Below, piece by piece: positions 1 to 12,248 of a stretch of DNA of 64,000 bases. Origin of the DNA: Citrus sinensis (Eukaryota > Streptophyta > Magnoliopsida > Sapindales > Rutaceae). The stretch is taken from positions 24,620,501 through 24,684,500 of the forward strand of contig NC_068561.1 of assembly GCF_022201045.2 (NCBI RefSeq). The letters run 5' to 3'. The notes below the pieces were generated by a model. It worked only from the letters and a program-made list of their open reading frames with translations, did not search any database and had not been told where the DNA came from. Each line of letters opens with the position of its first letter. Positions within the stretch are counted from its first letter, which is position 1. Made by a program: the position numbers and the translations under genes.

Positions 1-3000
1 ATGCATCCTTACTTAAATCATCTCGGTTCAGATCTCTGTCGGGGAATCTTGGAGTTTGCTGAGGGACGCACTCTTGGGAAGTCTGGTTTACACTGGTTGA
101 AAATACACCTGGCAAATCTGTATGCTGGTGGTGTGGACAAATTATCTCATGAAGGTCGATTGGCTTTCACTGAGAACCATTTGGATGATATATTTGATTC
201 CGCAGATAAGCCACTTGAAGGTAGACGGTGGTGGTTAAAGGCGGAAGATCCATTCCAGTGCCTGGCTGTGTGCATTAATCTTACTGAAGCTTTGAGAAGC
301 TCCTCTCCAGAGACATTTATATCACATATTCCTGTTCATCAGGTACCCACTTTGTTATTTCATATTATCCTGCCCATGTCATATCTTTGTATTAAACTCA
401 TTTGCCTTGATTGAATCCTTATTATTCTCTGAGCAAAGGATAATAAGTTTAAGTTGCGGATATCTCATGGCTATGTTTTCTTTGATGGACATATTCTTTA
501 CTGCATCAAGAAAAGCTGTAATGAGAAATAGGTAGATTATGTGTTTGTGCCAAAAGCTCCCACAACTCTTTTTCTAGCATTGCTTTTGTGTGTGTTACTT
601 TTTCTTTGGGTTGTAATAGCTAAACTTGATTGGATTTGTTTCTTATGTCTTATTTTTCGGTAGAAACAATCTAAAAGCTAAAGTTACTTGTATATGTTGA
701 CAACTGCTTAGGTACTGGAATTGTTCTTTTGGTTATAATATCATAAGACTGCTCCATATTCTGATGGGAGACTATCAAATTATAATCTCTTAAATTTCTT
801 TTCCTATATGATACAAGTACCTGAGCTTGTTCGTATCTTTCTAACACATTCTAGTAGGTACAATGTATCTTAAGGTTCTTCATTCTAGTGCTGAATGGTT
901 TCTCTCCTCTTGTTTTTCTCTAGGATGGTTCCTGCAATGGACTACAACACTATGCTGCACTTGGAAGAGACACGGTAGGGGCCTCGTTTTCTTTCAGCAG
1001 TTGGAGATAAGCTGCTTTTCCATTTTTTTATTTTCTCACAGAAATTTTTTTGGCAGTTGGGAGCAGCTGCTGTCAATTTGGTTGCACGAGAGAAGCCTGC
1101 AGATGTTTACTCAGGAATAGCTGCTAGGTAAGTTCATTTGTCTCTTTGTGAAATTAGGATCTTTTCAGGTCACAATTTTCGTTATTTTCGATTAAAATGG
1201 TAAGATTCAAGAAGGTATTTTAATTTCTTATACTTGTTTCTGGTACTCTGTTTCCCCTAGTCATGAAGGAAGAAAAGAGGTAGTTTATTGTAGGATAAAT
1301 GTGTTTATTGAGCAAAGCACCCGTTGTGATCAGTTCTATCAAAACTCAAAAGTTTTATTATATTTTAGTAACATAAATAATTTTCTGTTTAAAAAAAATT
1401 TCCTGAGCTCTAACTTTTCATCTGATATGATATGAGAAAAATGAAGTTTTTGTTTTCTAGATTTATTCATGGATGTATGTATGGTAGGATGATGCATGCA
1501 AATTTCTTTACATGTGCTTGCATAAGGACACGTGCAAGTATTGTCAGACAAAGTAGTCCTGTAAAGCTTAATGGGTGGTGGGGAAAGGCTTTCAGAAACC
1601 CAATTTGACATTAGAATTTCTGTTCTTAATGAGCTGGCTATTGCAGTTGGTGCTAAAATATTGGTTATGCAATACCTGAAAATTAGAAAGAGGCACAATT
1701 TACTGTGTGTTCTTTTATTTTTTGATTTTATATTCTTAAACATGAGTCATTTATATGAATATTTCTTCATGAGGTCGGTTTGAGGGAAGCAATATGGTGA
1801 TAAGGGGTCATATTTTCTTTTCAGAGTTCTTGTCATCATTCAGAGAGATGCGCAGAGGGATCCTGCAGTATTTCCAGATGCTTTGCGTGCAAAGTTGTTG
1901 CTGAGTCAGGTTTTTGCCCAAACGTTTCACATTTTGATTATGGGAAATTAGAAATTAGACTAGTTATCCCATTATGTTATTCAGAAGGTATGATTAAGGC
2001 ATATATAAGGGATCCTTGTGAATTCAACTGACACTTAGTTATCAGGGGAATATAGATTGTCATTAACCCTGGTGGGTTTGTGCTTGTATCTTGTAATATG
2101 ATAGTTGATTCTGATATGTGGGCATCATCTAGGTGGATAGGAAACTGGTAAAGCAAACAGTCATGACATCAGTTTATGGTGTTACCTATATTGGTGCTCG
2201 TGATCAAATCAAGAGGAGGCTGAAGGAACGTGGTGCACCCATGGAGGAGGCAGAACTTTTTGGTGCGTCTTGTTATGCTGCAAAGGTAAGAAAGGATTCA
2301 TTTTAAGCTATGATCGCTTAATCCAGTGATACAAGACCATATGTCTATAAAAGAATCTATTTTATTGGAAAGATGACATTTTTTTGGTTGAATAGGTAAC
2401 TTTAACTGCCTTAGGAGAAATGTTTCAGGCTGCTCGTGGTATCATGAGCTGGCTCGGTGAGTGTGCAAAGGTGTGTTTCTTTTCTTTATTTCGCTTTTGG
2501 CACACTTGTTTAAACTATCTTCAATAATAATTGGATTAATTTTGACTGTAAACGCTTACAATTTACAGATCATTGCATCTGAAAATCAGCCAGTAAGATG
2601 GACAACTCCACTTGGACTTCCTGTTGTGCAACCTTATCGGAAATTAGGGAGGCATACTGTAAGTGGTGTATTCTTAATAACTTGATGGAAACTTGAATGC
2701 CTATCAAGTCAATTTCATTTGTTTTGATCGATCGAATTTCAGGTCAAAACTTCCCTTCAGATTTTAACTTTACAGCGTGAAACAGAAAAGGTACTCTGCC
2801 TTCTGTTGACCTTATTTTTTACCTCCTAACAATGGAACAAATTTGTTTTGCGATTTTTTTTCTTCCCCATATTGCTTTTGTTGTTCAGAAGTGGGCCTTT
2901 CCCATGCCAGGCTTATTCGAAAGTGAGGTTCTGTGATAACCTTCTTTTGTTAGTACAAGGTTTGTTCTAGGATTATATCATCTTACTGCAAAGAATGGTC

Positions 3001-3918
3001 AATAGGTCTAATCAGTATCCATATTTTTTCATGAGATCATTGTTAAATTCATTTTTTCATAACTTTCTGGCCAAAACTTAAATGTTATGGTCTTCCTTTC
3101 TTTATAGGTCATGGTAAAAAGGCAAAGGACGGCTTTCCCACCAAATTTTGTTCACTCCCTTGACGGTTCTCATATGATGATGACAGCAGTTGCTTGCAGA
3201 AAGGCAGGTTTAACGTTTGCAGGTGCTTTGTTTTTTCTTTCTTTCTTTTTCCTTTTATTTCTACTTATTCCTTTACTTCAACTTCCTGTTACTGTATTTA
3301 TTTGTGTATGATAACAGGCGTTCATGATTCATATTGGACACATGCATGTGACGTGGATGAAATGAACAGAATTCTTAGAGAAAAGTTCGTTGAGCTTTAT
3401 GAAATGCCAATACTTGAGAATGTAAGTAATCTTCACACCCAAATACCTCATTTCGAATTAGATAAATAAAATACTGTTTTTGCATATCATCGTACTTGTT
3501 TCTTGTTTTGGTAACAATTCGGAATTATTGTTATAAATTGCCTCCAAACTCTGTATTTCAATTTTGTCAACTACTTGGTAAAACACTATCTTCAACTTCT
3601 TAAAGTTCATTTTTGGATCACAATTTTCAAAGCAGGTAGAGGATAGTACAAGATATGATAATTGTGTCAGTGAAGAAAATATGGAATAGAAATTTATATT
3701 AAATACCATTTTGAAATTGAAGATGAATATGCCACCTAGGAACTTCTTATCTACATTCCTGTGTAGTGTAGAGGTGTTTGTCTAAGAACATTGTTTGTTT
3801 TTTGCAGTTATTGGACAGCTTTCAAAAGTCTTTCCCTAAATTGGTATTCCCCCCTCTACCTGAGAGGGGTGATTTTGATCTAAGAGAGGTGTTAGGGTCG
3901 CCATATTTCTTCAACTAA
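1..3918 (+). CDS. RPOT: Phage-type (T7-like) organellar RNA polymerase RPOT, 3' part
   Basis: Single-subunit RNA polymerase that transcribes mitochondrial and/or plastid genes. The window opens inside the gene; exons seen are 1-342, 924-974, 1057-1127, 1825-1909, 2133-2285, 2396-2470, 2569-2658, 2743-2790, 3108-3222, 3318-3421 and 3808-3918, giving 414 codons plus stop. All junctions are GT-AG and keep the frame. The catalytic motifs of the T7 family are intact: motif [18 protein letters not shown] with its metal-binding Asp, motif B with [10 protein letters not shown] (Lys and Tyr of the fingers helix), and motif [10 protein letters not shown] with the second catalytic Asp. The protein ends in SPYFFN, as usual in this family. 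The N-terminus and transit peptide lie outside, so RPOTm, RPOTp and RPOTmp cannot be told apart here. A possible extra 39-nt exon at 2889-2927 is treated under findings. Confidence 0.95.
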
Positions 3919-4979
3919 TTGATGCAAGGGCCTTTCTGCCTGATACTGGGACAAATCCATGCTGCAGTAGATATCAGTTCCTATCTCTGGCAGTTTTAGC
4001 AATAATGCAGGCATTGGTATGCAAAAGCTGGCTCTATTAGCAAATTTTTTGGTGGGGCCTTGCTGCTCAATGCTTGTATATATCTGGGAAAAGCAGCAAG
4101 GTCTCTCCCACTTGGCTTTTTAAGCCTTTGTATAGTCAATGTAGATACAAGTTCTCGAGCATGTATGTAGCGCTCATAGAGAAACTTTCGAGGAGCTGAT
4201 ATGGTGCTATACTTCTGACTGATAGCTGAGAAGTCAAAATTCTACAGATTTAAAGCTGCGTATCTTCCATTGACATCATCGTTTCACGAGAAGGATGATG
4301 ACAATAGTGGTGAGTGGGAACAAGGTGAATGTGAACAAGAGCATGATGTTTGATATGCAAAGCGATGAAAGCAGCAGACTTCATTCCTACTTGCTGATGT
4401 AATACAAATTCAGTGCCAATCCATCCATTAGATATATGGATTTGCTATGTATCGTGCCATACGGAAAGTGAAAAGAGAGAAAAATAATGTGTAGAGATAA
4501 TATATTGCCAAATACATGAGTTTATTTGTTAAATGTTTAGAATCATGTGAATTCTCATGAGTACATTTCTCTCAATCCTGCAGTCTAAATGCGCAGTAAA
4601 ATGTGTGGAAAATGAACTTTGACAGTTAACTGAACTCTAATGTACACTCTGTCTGATCCCTTAAAGCACATGCCCTTCCTCAAATGGTAGACAAAATCAG
4701 AAGAAACTGTTATTAAGAACTTCCTCATCTCTATACATAATTGATAATCTTACAGAAAAACTTCAACCGGTCAATTTTGCATCTCAAATAAAGAAGTGCA
4801 TTTAGCATTTTTCCTCCTATTGATGCACAATCTTTTCAAATTGATTGATGACGGCATACAGCAGCACAAGTATTATTGTGTTCCTCCAGTGAAGCACCAA
4901 GGAAGGCATCTCTGTTTTGGTAATTCAGAGTGCAACGTTTTAAGGTTGCAAACCTGAAATCATGACTCAGCATCCTAAT
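3919..4979. other. Convergent 3' region between RPOT and kanadaptin
   Basis: About 1.06 kb between two genes whose 3' ends face each other. It must hold the 3' UTRs of both. Short open stretches around 4225-4352 have no recognisable product. I see no further gene, RNA gene or mobile element here. Confidence 0.6.
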
Positions 4980-7900
4980 TTAATACCCAAAACGCTTGTT
5001 AAGTGCAGTTTGTCCATCGCCCGATTGTCCTACACGATGAAACATGAAAAACAATAATAAAATCATGAGGAAAGAAAAACCAAATTTTAAAAAAATGCAA
5101 CCAGAATAACTCGCCAAGATAACAGGTTCTAATCCTACAGACATTAGAAAAACAGAAGGGAATTACCTTCAGGAGGTACCCATGATTCATAATCTGTATC
5201 AATATTGAGAAATGCAGGCTTCTCAGGGCCAAGCACTCTTCTTGGCCTTTTTGTATCATTTCTTGATTGGTTAGTACCAACTGATTCTTGACTTTCAGAC
5301 TTTACTTCGTCATCATCTGCATGATACCCTCTTTTATGCTTCAATAATAGTGCCACAGCATCCTCGGCCTTGAATTGGGTTCTTGCAGAGGAGGATGTTG
5401 ACTGATCAAGAGTATTATCATCAGGTTTGTCAACCTGGTTCTTTTTCCTTATAATCAGACCAGAGGCATCTTCAATCATAGAGTCCACCTTAAGAAAAGC
5501 ATCGTCAGTATTCTTCAGCATTTTCTGTCTTTCTTTGTAGCCTACAAATTGCTCAGACTCTTCCACATGTAAACCCTCATCTTCCCGTTGGATCGCCTTC
5601 ATCTCTCTATCCTCTACAGCTCCAAGCCATTGGGGCTTAGGAATAGCATATGCAGAAGTTTTCTCCTCATTTGCATCACTGACAATCTTGTCAGCTTCTG
5701 GCTTCTTATTTATTTCCACAGCAGTAACTGGAGTTGTTTCTTTCTGGACAGAGACATTTACAGGTTTTCCTGAACCACTGCTTTTCTTTGGCTCTGTGGG
5801 AGCTTTCTTCTTGATGTCAGTAGTTGACTTTTCAGATTTCTGAAAATTTTCTACCTGTACTTTCGAATCTCTCCTTTTAGTGGCTTCTCCTGTTGGATCA
5901 GCAAATTTCAACAAGTACAAGATCCTATCCAACTCAGATTGGAGAGTTGACAATTCCTTCTGATGTTGCATGGTTTTATCAAGCACTAAGAACAAACACA
6001 GATAATGACAAAATAGTTAGGTAAGATAATTCAATCATAATTCCAAAAGAGTAATAAATAAAATATGAAAAAATGAAAATGTTGTAGTTTGAAAAGATGT
6101 GCAGCATGTTGTAGAAGTAAGAGATGAGAAAATAGTACAGAATTAGTTGGTAAATATATAAGTAATATATATAATGGTTATTTGTAGAAGAAAAAGGGCA
6201 CTTATCATAATACCCCTACTGCTTTGCCAACTTATCCTAGAGCAATTGCATAAGAACAATAACAGACAGTCCTATGCAACAAGAAGGCAAGGCAAATACT
6301 TTCAGATAAAAAAAAATAATTAAAAAAAAAGAGAAAAAATCAAAGCCACTATGCATCGAGAGGTTTTCTTCATAAGCAAAAATTCCCCACCTAACTGAGA
6401 TGAAAGCCCAGACATGTAAGCATCGAGTGCATCCCCCGATTCAGTTTCTACATCAGTTTCTGATGCCATTTTGTCTTTCTCTTTCTCAAACAACTCTTTC
6501 TTGTCTTCCATTTCTTTCATGATCACATCTCTCTTGTCAAGAAGAGTATCAGCAGTTTCGATTGATTGGCTCTCATTAGCTTTCTGGATTGAAGGCTTCT
6601 TCTTTGTCCGGTCATAGAATTCATCATCATCACTGAACAATAAAAAATATTGCTGACATTAACTGTTATTCTAGTTTATGTTATTATGATCTTTTTTAAT
6701 AAGGAAATGCACAATAGAATATGTTTTGGAAGTTATTTGGAATATTTACTGAAACCAAATAAAGAATCATGTCAATGATTTTGCATTAAGGTCCCAAATT
6801 TTGGCAAGGAAATGGAATCATTTATTCATTTCCATTTACCCATTTTAAAATCATCAAAAAGTTCCCATTTCAAAAGCAACTTTGAGATAACCAATTACCT
6901 CAAGAAGTCTTCTTCATCTTCTCCCATTCCTTTTTTCTTGCCACGATATGTATTTCCAGAGCGTGCACCTAAACTTTCTCTGATACTTTCATTTAATGTC
7001 TCTTCCAAATTTTCCAGTTCTTCCATGATCTATACAAACTACAATGTCAAAACGGAAAGAAAAAGTGGAAAGAGAGACGAGAAGAATTAAGCTGGTCCTA
7101 TAAGCAACCAGACTACATATATGAAAGCGAAGCAAGAGCAGATTTACATTTCATCAGCATTGCTACCTACCTGTGCTATTCTTTGTTCATTCCGAGCAAT
7201 CTGAGTTTGTTGCCCTTGTGTCAACCCACCTTGACTAATGTCTTTAGCACGAATAAGATCTATTTCTCTCTTCATATGAGCAATCTGTAGCCAGAAAAGC
7301 ATAGATATTGTGGCAATTAAACAATTGGAATTTGGAAAAGAAGTCATCTTATAAGTGGCTGGATAAAAGATCGTGTTATAATAGAAATTTCATTGCTGTT
7401 AAATAAGTTATAAAGATGGGACCACTTGCCTTTTGAGTCCTTTTTATAACTTTCTCACGGGTTTTTTCCTGCTTCTCAGTAAGCTGTCCTTTGTAAGTTT
7501 GCCAAGTCACTGCATCATCTTCATCCTAAAAATCCAAAAGGACATATAAGTACGGAACAAAAGCAAGTAAATTATTTTCTTTTGCATAAAAAAAAAACAT
7601 TTGAATTTGTACACAATGCAATTGGAGTAAGAATTCCTAATATTCAGACTAGAATTCATAAATTAAATTTTTGATTAAAAACATGAAAATAATTATTGAG
7701 AAAGAGAAGGAAAAATTACAACGCAAATCAGGAATCTACAAACCACCCCAAAAAAAAAAAAAAAGCCCTTATATGAAGGCACTTTGAAGGACTGTGGAAA
7801 TCTAATGAGAACCAAAGTTCTTGAAGGCAATTAAAAAAATCAAATTTTCTCAATCAAATTGCTGGCAAAGAGACGGGTATAAGGATATAAGTATACATTG

Positions 7901-10599
7901 GATTATTCTACTCATGCACAATAATTTGAATATCTCCTTATCAAAGTATCAAATAAGTACGTAATAATGGAAAAAAAAAAAAGAAAAAAGAATCCCTGCA
8001 TTTTCAAACCTAGGGGAAAAAAATGAATGAGAAGAAGCCCGTAAAACAACAAAAAAGCATACATGCAGCCTTCCAAATATGTTGCGCAAACCCCTTGAAA
8101 ACTAAAATGTATATTCTACAAAAAACTGTGTACCAACATTTCCATCCAATGTCAATTAAAATTTCAAAGCCACACAAACCTCAGCTTCTTCAATAGCATC
8201 TTCTCCCATGCCCCATGAGATACCATCAGCACAAGAAGCGTCTAGTCTTGCTCGTCGAAGTGAATCCTCTTGATCTAATATCTCTTGTTGAATCTTAGAT
8301 TCTCTAATGAGGTTCAAGTCTTTTTCCTGTGAAAAAAAAAAAAAAAAACACTATAGCAATCCAAACAAATATGCAAACTACGCATGATACATTGATTATG
8401 GGAATAAACTTGTTACATCAGAAAAATAACTATATTTATGCTATAAATGCTTTAATTCACCCCCTCCCACTCCTGCTCCCACCAAAAATTTAAAAATTTA
8501 GGTTATTAAAAAGGGAACAGCGCTAATAAACAGAGATACGAAATTTCCCTGTATCTATCTTAATCTATTAAAAATGGAAAGGAAAGATGGAATAAAAGAG
8601 CAGCATCCTAGAAAATAAAGAAAACAGAAACAATTCCAAAAAAACTACTTTCTAACTTAATCTAATAAAAATGGGAATATCATATCTCATATTGAACTGA
8701 TCAATATATATCAAACAAAAATTACTATATTTGTATAAGACTTACCGGTGGCATCAAGTCAGGTGGTCCTTGGAAAATGTACAGTCGAGATGATCTGTGA
8801 AGGAATAACAGAAACATATAGAGAAATTAATCAGATAAGTTAAGAATCACAAAGTCCCAGTAATAGTCTCATATAATCAAAAAAAAAAAAAAAGAACCAC
8901 AAAGTCAAATGTAGTAAAGATAAAGAATTAATAAAAGTGACACCATGACCCAAACTAAACTAGGAATATAGATGAGCTTGTAAGCAAAAATTGACACATG
9001 AAATAACATAGCAAAAATTGACACATGAAATAACATAGCAAAAATTGACACATGAAATAACATGACATTGTCAATACAATCACATATTATTTCACTTACT
9101 GGCCAAAACGAATGACATCACCAACGTGTAAGTCCACATAAACCCTTTTCTCTACCTGTTGAATTGGAAAACAATTAAAGGAGGTCAGGAACATGATACT
9201 ACAAATTGACCAATAATCATATAGAATCAAGAAAGGAAAAAGGGAGAGTGAGAGTGAGAGTGAGAGTTTTACAGAAAAGATTATCAGAAAGAATAAGTTA
9301 GTATCAAACAAGAAACTTTTATTTGGTCATATAAGAAAGCTAACAAATTCTAATGTCTAAATGCCATAAACACTGAATTTGATGATTTCAATCTAAAAAG
9401 GCTACAAGTTTTTCTCATATAGTCACCATGATTTTGAAAATGCAAATCACTAACCATAACAAAATGACAAAGTAAAAATTGAAAATTTTTTATAATGTAT
9501 AGCAGGTCTTTCATTGACAGTCTAAATGGAACTAACACAGCAACCCAATGAAAAATCAAATCTGAAACTTCCAGCAAGAAGTTCAAAGAGGAATCTCCGT
9601 TTAAGAACCTGATACTAATGAAAAATGCAGTGCACTTAGATATATTTAAAAATACATTAACTAAAGAGCAGTTTGAACTTTGATACCTGGTTCTTGTTAA
9701 TAAAAGTACCATGAGTACTGCCCACATCATAAAGATATGCATCTCCACTTCTTTTAAATTGAATCACTGGCAATGAGAAACATTAGTATAAGTTACAACA
9801 ACGTGACTAGCATCATCAACGCACATGAAAAAAGAAAGAAAATTTCTAGTAAATCTGTGCCAATGAAACTCTACTTATAGGTGGGTGGATGATTGGTAAA
9901 CATAAGCTGCCAAGTGAAATTAAGTGTTTGCTAAAATCGTTGGCTTTTAAACTCTTTAAATCAAGCAGAAGTACAACAGTTACAAATACAATCTCAAAGG
10001 TCAAAAAAATCAACTTAACAGCAAGAAGAGCAGGTCAAAAGCAGTGAAGAGAGCAAGAATTAAATTGCATACCAGCATGAAACCGAGAAATTGTAGAGTG
10101 CTCGAGTACAAAATCGCAGAGGTCAACCCGTCCAAACATATACGCGCCCTTATTGCACCTGCACAACAACCATGGCATTTCACATTAACAATCAAAAGGT
10201 TACGTATTTGGCTCAATGGAAGATATTATAGTTGAAAGGAAGTAACGTAACTTACACGTCATATTGATCAACAATGGATCCATCTTTCAGCACTTCAAGG
10301 TAGAATTTATGGCAGGGTGACCCACTCCATTCAGGAATCTTGTAAGGCACGGAGCTCGGCTGTTTCTGCACTGGAGCTGCAAGTGAATTAGGTTGCTCTT
10401 CTTGATGTGGTGTATCGTTTGAGGAATTTTCGGTGTTAGGGTTTGGGTTTTTGGCAGGAGGTGGACCCATTGGGGCTACTGTCGTTGTCGCTGTTGAACA
10501 GGAGGCTGGGGCCTCTTCTGCTGGTGCTGGGAGTTTTGGCGGCGGAGGTGGCACGTCCGTGACGGTGGAGGCGTCGGGGTCGGCGTCGGTGGTTGTCAT
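4980..10599 (-). CDS. Kanadaptin-like FHA-domain protein (SLC4A1AP homologue)
   Basis: Complete gene of 737 aa in 12 exons, listed 5' to 3' on the minus strand: 10599-10256, 10158-10073, 9766-9687, 9155-9100, 8794-8746, 8326-8180, 7525-7430, 7284-7171, 7029-6899, 6632-6391, 5985-5167, 5029-4980. The start is the first Met before a Pro/Ala-rich low-complexity N-terminus (residues about 1-85). An FHA phosphopeptide-binding domain follows (about 90-205), with GRVDLCDFVLEHSTISRFHA and VGSTHGTFIN carrying the conserved Gly-Arg, Ser-Arg-His and Gly-Ser-His-Gly positions. A charged helical middle comes next (KMEDKKELFEKEKDKMASE type), then the conserved tail with RRVLGPEKPAFL and a C-terminus LNKRFGY. 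Animal kanadaptin is a mostly nuclear FHA protein of uncertain function; plant homologues are little studied. Exon 7 ends in a GC donor. Introns carry a 27-nt minisatellite and a possible MITE copy. Confidence 0.93.
8984..9064. repeat. Minisatellite, 27-nt unit x 3
   Basis: Three head-to-tail copies of a 27-nt unit beginning GCAAAAATTGACACATGAAA, at 8984-9010, 9011-9037 and 9038-9064. The copies are identical except for the last base. It lies in a kanadaptin intron, close downstream (in gene sense) of the 56-nt exon 9155-9100. Near-identity suggests a recent duplication. Confidence 0.93.
9245..9266. repeat. Purine microsatellite (GAGAGT)n
   Basis: A run of GAGAGT/GAGTGA repeats inside a kanadaptin intron. 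On the gene strand it is a CT-rich tract upstream of the acceptor for exon 9155-9100, so it may contribute to the polypyrimidine region. Confidence 0.7.
9868..9990. repeat. Dispersed intronic repeat, possible MITE fragment (copy 1)
   Basis: This stretch shares ordered blocks with 52945-53065 in an AP-4 epsilon intron: a GTGGGTGGATGAT-like block, AAACATAAGCTGCCAA, then CAAGCAGAAGTACAACAGTT followed by ACAAA. Two diverged copies in unrelated introns point to a dispersed repeat. I could not define terminal repeats or a target duplication. Confidence 0.4.
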
Positions 10600-11130
10600 G
10601 TTGTCTGAAGGAATAAGTTTTGCTCAAGGAACGGTTTTCACCGTTTTAGCGGATCGAGAGGAAGAGGCGGCGGTTTGGCGGGTCGGGTCTAATATTTATC
10701 TTATTTCTTAAATGGCTTTTCCTGTCAGGTGGATGTTTTATAATTTTGAAGTGCTTCCTTCCTCAGCAATTTATGGTTCTTTTTGTATGTTTTCTGATTC
10801 TTTTTGTATGTTTTCTGATAAATGATATATTAAAAATCTATTTGTATGTCTTATAGATGATTTAGAAGATTGATATCAAATCTCGATATTTTTTATTTTA
10901 ATATTATATTATTACAAATTTACTGATATTATATAGTTAATAAAAAATCAACTCAAAACCATTGGATACTACCGAAATACTCTCTTTGAATTAGTGAGTT
11001 TGTAATAATACACCATAACTAAAAACATCAAATCATAATTATAAGTTATATAACAATCTCATTATAATATCATTGTTTTAATAAAAACATGCATCAAAAT
11101 ACACACAATTTATTATTATTATTTTTTTTA
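10600..11130. promoter_or_regulatory. Upstream region of kanadaptin gene
   Basis: About 530 bp upstream of the kanadaptin start codon, ending at the LINE relic. The first 100 bp are GC-richer and probably 5' UTR; beyond about 10720 it is strongly AT-rich. It should contain the kanadaptin promoter, but I could not place a convincing TATA box. Confidence 0.4.
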
Positions 11131-11640
11131 GGCTAACCCATCTGCAACCTTATTACAGGTTCGTGATATACTACCGTCGAGGCTCACTGCATCACTTGCT
11201 ACACATCTGCAATAAGCCAATAAAGCTCAGCACGGACTGCTACATTTACTCAACACCAATTGAGTCACATGAAAGGAATCCAATTCGACGACCAATGGCG
11301 AACTGGAGATCCTCAACTTCAGCAAAGTCAAAGTTATACACCAAACTAGCTTGATTAACCCCTGCAACCATAACCCGTCTCCATGCTCCAAAGCCAACCA
11401 AGCCTCTATCGCCATCAACAGCCGCATCCACATTTAGTTTAAACCAGCCATCCGGTGGTGGTTCCCAACACCCCACCAAAAAACTAAGCCACAACTCTGC
11501 CTCCCAAAGCTTATCATACTGTAATTTTCGAAAAGAGTCTAAAATAGTCGCTGCACAATCAAATACATGCTGAGGACGCAGCTCAGTATCCCTCATATAA
11601 ATATTAGACACAACAGAATGCAATATGTGAAAGACTGAAA
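11131..11640 (-). pseudogene. Decayed LINE-type RNase H (RVT_3) relic
   Basis: Read on the minus strand, this encodes a broken RNase H-like domain as found at the 3' end of plant non-LTR retrotransposon ORFs. One frame (11623-11246) gives WEPPPDGWFKLNVDAAVD and then VGFGAWRRV, the usual start of that domain with its first catalytic Asp. The frame then breaks: a neighbouring frame carries VELDSFHVTQLVLSK (second acidic segment), and near 11152-11131 a third frame gives NKVADGLA, the family's usual end. An A-rich TAA-repeat tail follows at 11133-11106, as expected for a LINE 3' end. At least two frame breaks and several stops make it non-functional. It could instead derive from a stand-alone RVT_3 gene. 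Confidence 0.75.
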
Positions 11641-11680
11641 GTAATTTCAGTAAAGCAATAAATGGAAAAGCTTTATCTAT

Positions 11681-12145
11681 TCAAGAAGTTGGATGATGTT
11701 GATACAGAGACTGCATTTTAGATTCCAAAACGGCAACGTATTTATCGAGCATTGAAATTACAGCTTCAAATTGCGTCACTTGCTGCTCAATCGAATCAAT
11801 CTGCTGCACATACTCATCAAAGCTCCCGCTTTTCTTCTTCAACTGCTCCACAAAAACCCTGAGCCCCGCCGCCACGTCACCAAAGCCTTTGTACTCCTCC
11901 GCCACTCTCAGATTCATCTTCTCCAAGAGCTCCAGCGTATTATTCGTCCCCTAATTTTTAATTTCTCTTTTTATTTGGTCTCGGGAAAAAAAAAAGTCCA
12001 GAAAGTTAAAATTAATTTCGTAAGTTAGTGATCTGACCTGGAGCTCGGATTTTACCATAGCGGAGACGCTGGTAAAGAGATCGTTGAGTGACTCAGCGAG
12101 TTCATCGCGCGCCTCTGTCTTAGGTTCTTCCTCTTTCCCTGCCAT
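11681..12145 (-). CDS. BLOS2: BLOC-1 subunit 2 (BLOS2)
   Basis: Small coiled-coil subunit of the BLOC-1 complex, which acts in endosome-to-vacuole/lysosome trafficking. Two exons on the minus strand, 12145-12038 and 11950-11681, join in frame to give 125 aa, the usual size for plant BLOS2. The start is the Met of MAGKEEEPKTEARDELAESL. The body is one long helix with heptad character, including NLRVAEEYKGF and YVQQIDSIEQQVTQFEAVI. The single intron has GT-AG ends. The gene is head to head with the Furry-family gene (start codons 910 bp apart), so the two may share a promoter region. Its 3' UTR probably runs into the LINE relic just downstream. Confidence 0.88.
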
Positions 12146-12225
12146 GCCTCTGCAATAGCGATTGTTTCGACTGAGGCCCAAAAGCAATGATCAGAACTCA
12201 AAAAGAATTGGAAGTTATTGTTAAA

Positions 12226-12248
12226 ACGACAACATTTTGTTGTCGTTC
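12226..12248. repeat. Perfect inverted repeat, 10-bp arms
   Basis: Arms AACGACAACA and TGTTGTCGTT are separated by TTT, so the site can form a hairpin or bind a symmetric factor. It lies about 80 bp upstream of the BLOS2 start codon and next to the GGCCCA-type elements. Confidence 0.8.

Noticed and set aside
1339-1783. Overlapping frames on both strands in an RPOT intron
   Set aside because: Both lie within the intron between exons 1057-1127 and 1825-1909, and neither has family features.
10433-10711. Gly/Val/Ala-rich plus-strand frame
   Set aside because: It is the antisense shadow of the Pro/Ala-rich first exon of the kanadaptin gene.
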